From Acidimicrobiia bacterium (GTDB lineage Bacteria > Actinomycetota > Acidimicrobiia > Spongiisociales > ZC4RG35), in the NCBI GenBank assembly GCA_028284765.1, contig JANQRA010000016.1, positions 62,001-126,000 of the forward strand: a stretch of 64,000 nt of DNA, in the 5' to 3' direction. Under the pieces are notes generated by a model, which saw only the letters and a program-made list of their open reading frames with translations, ran no database searches and was not told the origin of the DNA. The position numbers and the translations under genes are program-made. Positions 63,021-64,000 of this stretch are shown here, one piece after another; within the stretch, counting starts at the first letter, position 1; each line of letters opens with the position of its first letter.

Positions 63021-63794
63021 CTATTCGCTCCGCCTCTGTAGGAACTCCTTGCCCAGATGTCGGTATGCAATCGCACCGCGACTCATCGGGTCGAACGCTT
63101 CGATTGGCTCTCCGTATGAAGGGGCCTCGGACAGGCGCACTGATCTCGGGATCACCGTTCGGTAGGCAACATCACCGAAATACTCACGGACCTGTTCGGC
63201 CACTTCCTTCGACAGCTTGGTGCGGCCATCGAACATCGTGAGAACGACGCCACCAACCTTCAAGCCCGTGTTTAGGTTCGACGAGACCAGCTCCACGTTT
63301 CGAAGCAGCTGTGACAGCCCTTCCAGTGCGTAGTACTCACACTGGATGGGAATCATCACTTCGTCAGCAGCCGTCAGGGCATTCACGGTCAGAAGACCCA
63401 AAGAGGGCGGACAATCGATCAGGACCACGTCGTAGTCGCTGGCAACTTCCTCGATGGCGGACTTGAGACGTGTTTCACGTGAAAACATCGAGACCAGTTC
63501 GATTTCAGCCCCTGCAAGGTCGATTGTCGCCGGGACTACAAACAGATTGAGTACAGAAGTCGGTTCGACGGCGTCCTCCAGCGGCGATTCCTTAAGCAGT
63601 ACGTCATATATGGAGATGTCGATACTCGCTCGATCAATCCCGAGACCTGATGAAGCATTTCCCTGAGGATCGAGGTCGATGAGCAACACTCTTTGGTCCT
63701 GGAACGCAAGACTGGCTGCAAGGTTGATTGCAGTGGTTGATTTGCCGACGCCACCTTTTTGATTAGCGAGAGCTACAACAATGGGATCACTCAT
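63021..63794 (-). CDS. parA: Chromosome-partitioning ATPase ParA (Soj)
   Basis: 257 aa. Deviant Walker A NQKGGVGKSTTAIN, VLLIDLDPQGNASSG, and VLIDCPPSLGLLTVNAL. Three bases before parB; overlaps rsmG by 4 bp. Confidence 0.97.
   Translation of the reverse strand: MSDPIVVALANQKGGVGKSTTAINLAASLAFQDQRVLLIDLDPQGNASSGLGIDRASIDISIYDVLLKESPLEDAVEPTSVLNLFVVPATIDLAGAEIELVSMFSRETRLKSAIEEVASDYDVVLIDCPPSLGLLTVNALTAADEVMIPIQCEYYALEGLSQLLRNVELVSSNLNTGLKVGGVVLTMFDGRTKLSKEVAEQVREYFGDVAYRTVIPRSVRLSEAPSYGEPIEAFDPMSRGAIAYRHLGKEFLQRRSE
63471..63486. promoter_or_regulatory. parS-like site inside parA
   Basis: TGTTTCACGTGAAAAC agrees with the first 14 bases of the 16-bp parS consensus TGTTTCACGTGAAACA; only the last two differ. 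Expected ParB loading site near the origin. Confidence 0.8.
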
Positions 63795-64000
63795 GTTTGC
63801 CGCATCATAAGTAGGTGGACTGTCTGGTCAAGGACAGCGTGGGGGATTTCTATGGTCTCCCAACCTTCGTAGCTGGGGGAGTCGACCCAAGAACCACCCA
63901 CAACGGCAATCCCGTCGCTGATGAGGTGTTTATGAGCGACCGACAACAGGGCTTCTGGGCCCAGGCTTGCCCGGGCCACAATATGGTCTGGCGTTCCACT
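63791..64000 (-). CDS. rsmG: 16S rRNA (guanine-527-N7)-methyltransferase, C-terminal part
   Basis: Open through the window edge, so the N-terminus is missing. DHIVARASLGPEALLSVA matches the VxxRAxxPL region of RsmG, and the end is a beta-sheet with TIEIPHAVLDQTVHLL. Standard neighbour of parA in the origin region. Confidence 0.85.
   Translation of the reverse strand, partial: SGTPDHIVARASLGPEALLSVAHKHLISDGIAVVGGSWVDSPSYEGWETIEIPHAVLDQTVHLLMMRQT

Overview
The window is a gene-dense stretch of an actinobacterial chromosome, most likely an Acidimicrobiia-like lineage with moderately high GC. Four things point there. The run pseudokinase - sigM - anti-sigma - trxB - trxA - cwlM - parB - parA - rsmG is the order found near the replication origin in mycobacteria. 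There is a 30-residue bS22-type ribosomal protein. dCTP deaminase is of the Mycobacterium (bifunctional) type. Starts at GTG, TTG and probably CTG are frequent, as are leaderless-looking starts. The placement at class level is inference; no 16S rRNA gene is present.

Layout. 1-9.2 kb: a hydrolase/BTAD fusion cut by the window edge, a TrpB2-type enzyme, acetyl-CoA synthetase, an Lnt-like protein, an inositol-phosphatase family enzyme, an amidohydrolase, a DksA-type zinc finger protein and polyphosphate kinase 2. 9.2-12.8 kb: a class V aminotransferase, an M3 peptidase and a small zinc-finger protein behind a structured leader. 12.9-21 kb: an iron island made of two divergent operons (hmuTUV-type ABC importer plus a lipoprotein; imelysin, DUF1111 di-haem protein, imelysin and a gamma-carboxylase-like HTTM protein) that share a perfect 12-bp-arm palindrome over both candidate promoters. 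21-24 kb: a copper cassette (MerR regulator, copZ, copA). 24-29 kb: PAC2 protein, bS22, homoserine kinase, tRNA-Gly with a duplicated 3' end, dcd, and a TetR/SRPBCC pair under two tandem operators.

29-36 kb: replication and translation genes (dnaB, rplI, rpsR, ssb, rpsF), panB, a DUF192 lipoprotein, a YVTN propeller lipoprotein and an ECF sigma/anti-sigma pair. 36-40 kb: a PPOX-fold protein, a tandem repeat, endonuclease IV, pyrE and a histidine phosphatase. 40-47.4 kb: a complete overlapping operon trpE-G-D-C-F-B-A plus DAHP synthase behind a Trp attenuator with a 16-residue leader peptide containing Trp-Trp. 47-56.7 kb: isoprenyl transferase, HlyIII, aminopeptidase P, an EEP nuclease, a haloalkane dehalogenase, the CCA enzyme, a PilT-like ATPase, a histone-deacetylase-like protein and a GNAT. 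56.7-64 kb: the origin-proximal block.

The most interesting points are: (i) the palindrome-controlled divergent iron regulon with a VKGC-like protein; (ii) a MurJ-type pseudokinase and extracellular domain encoded without the MurJ flippase, together with a CwlM homologue that has lost its amidase metal ligands; (iii) a copA reading frame that is open into copZ but has no start codon in front of its first HMA strand; (iv) a near-leaderless trp attenuator; and (v) several unassigned dispersed or tandem palindromic repeats, including a 47-bp element present three times.
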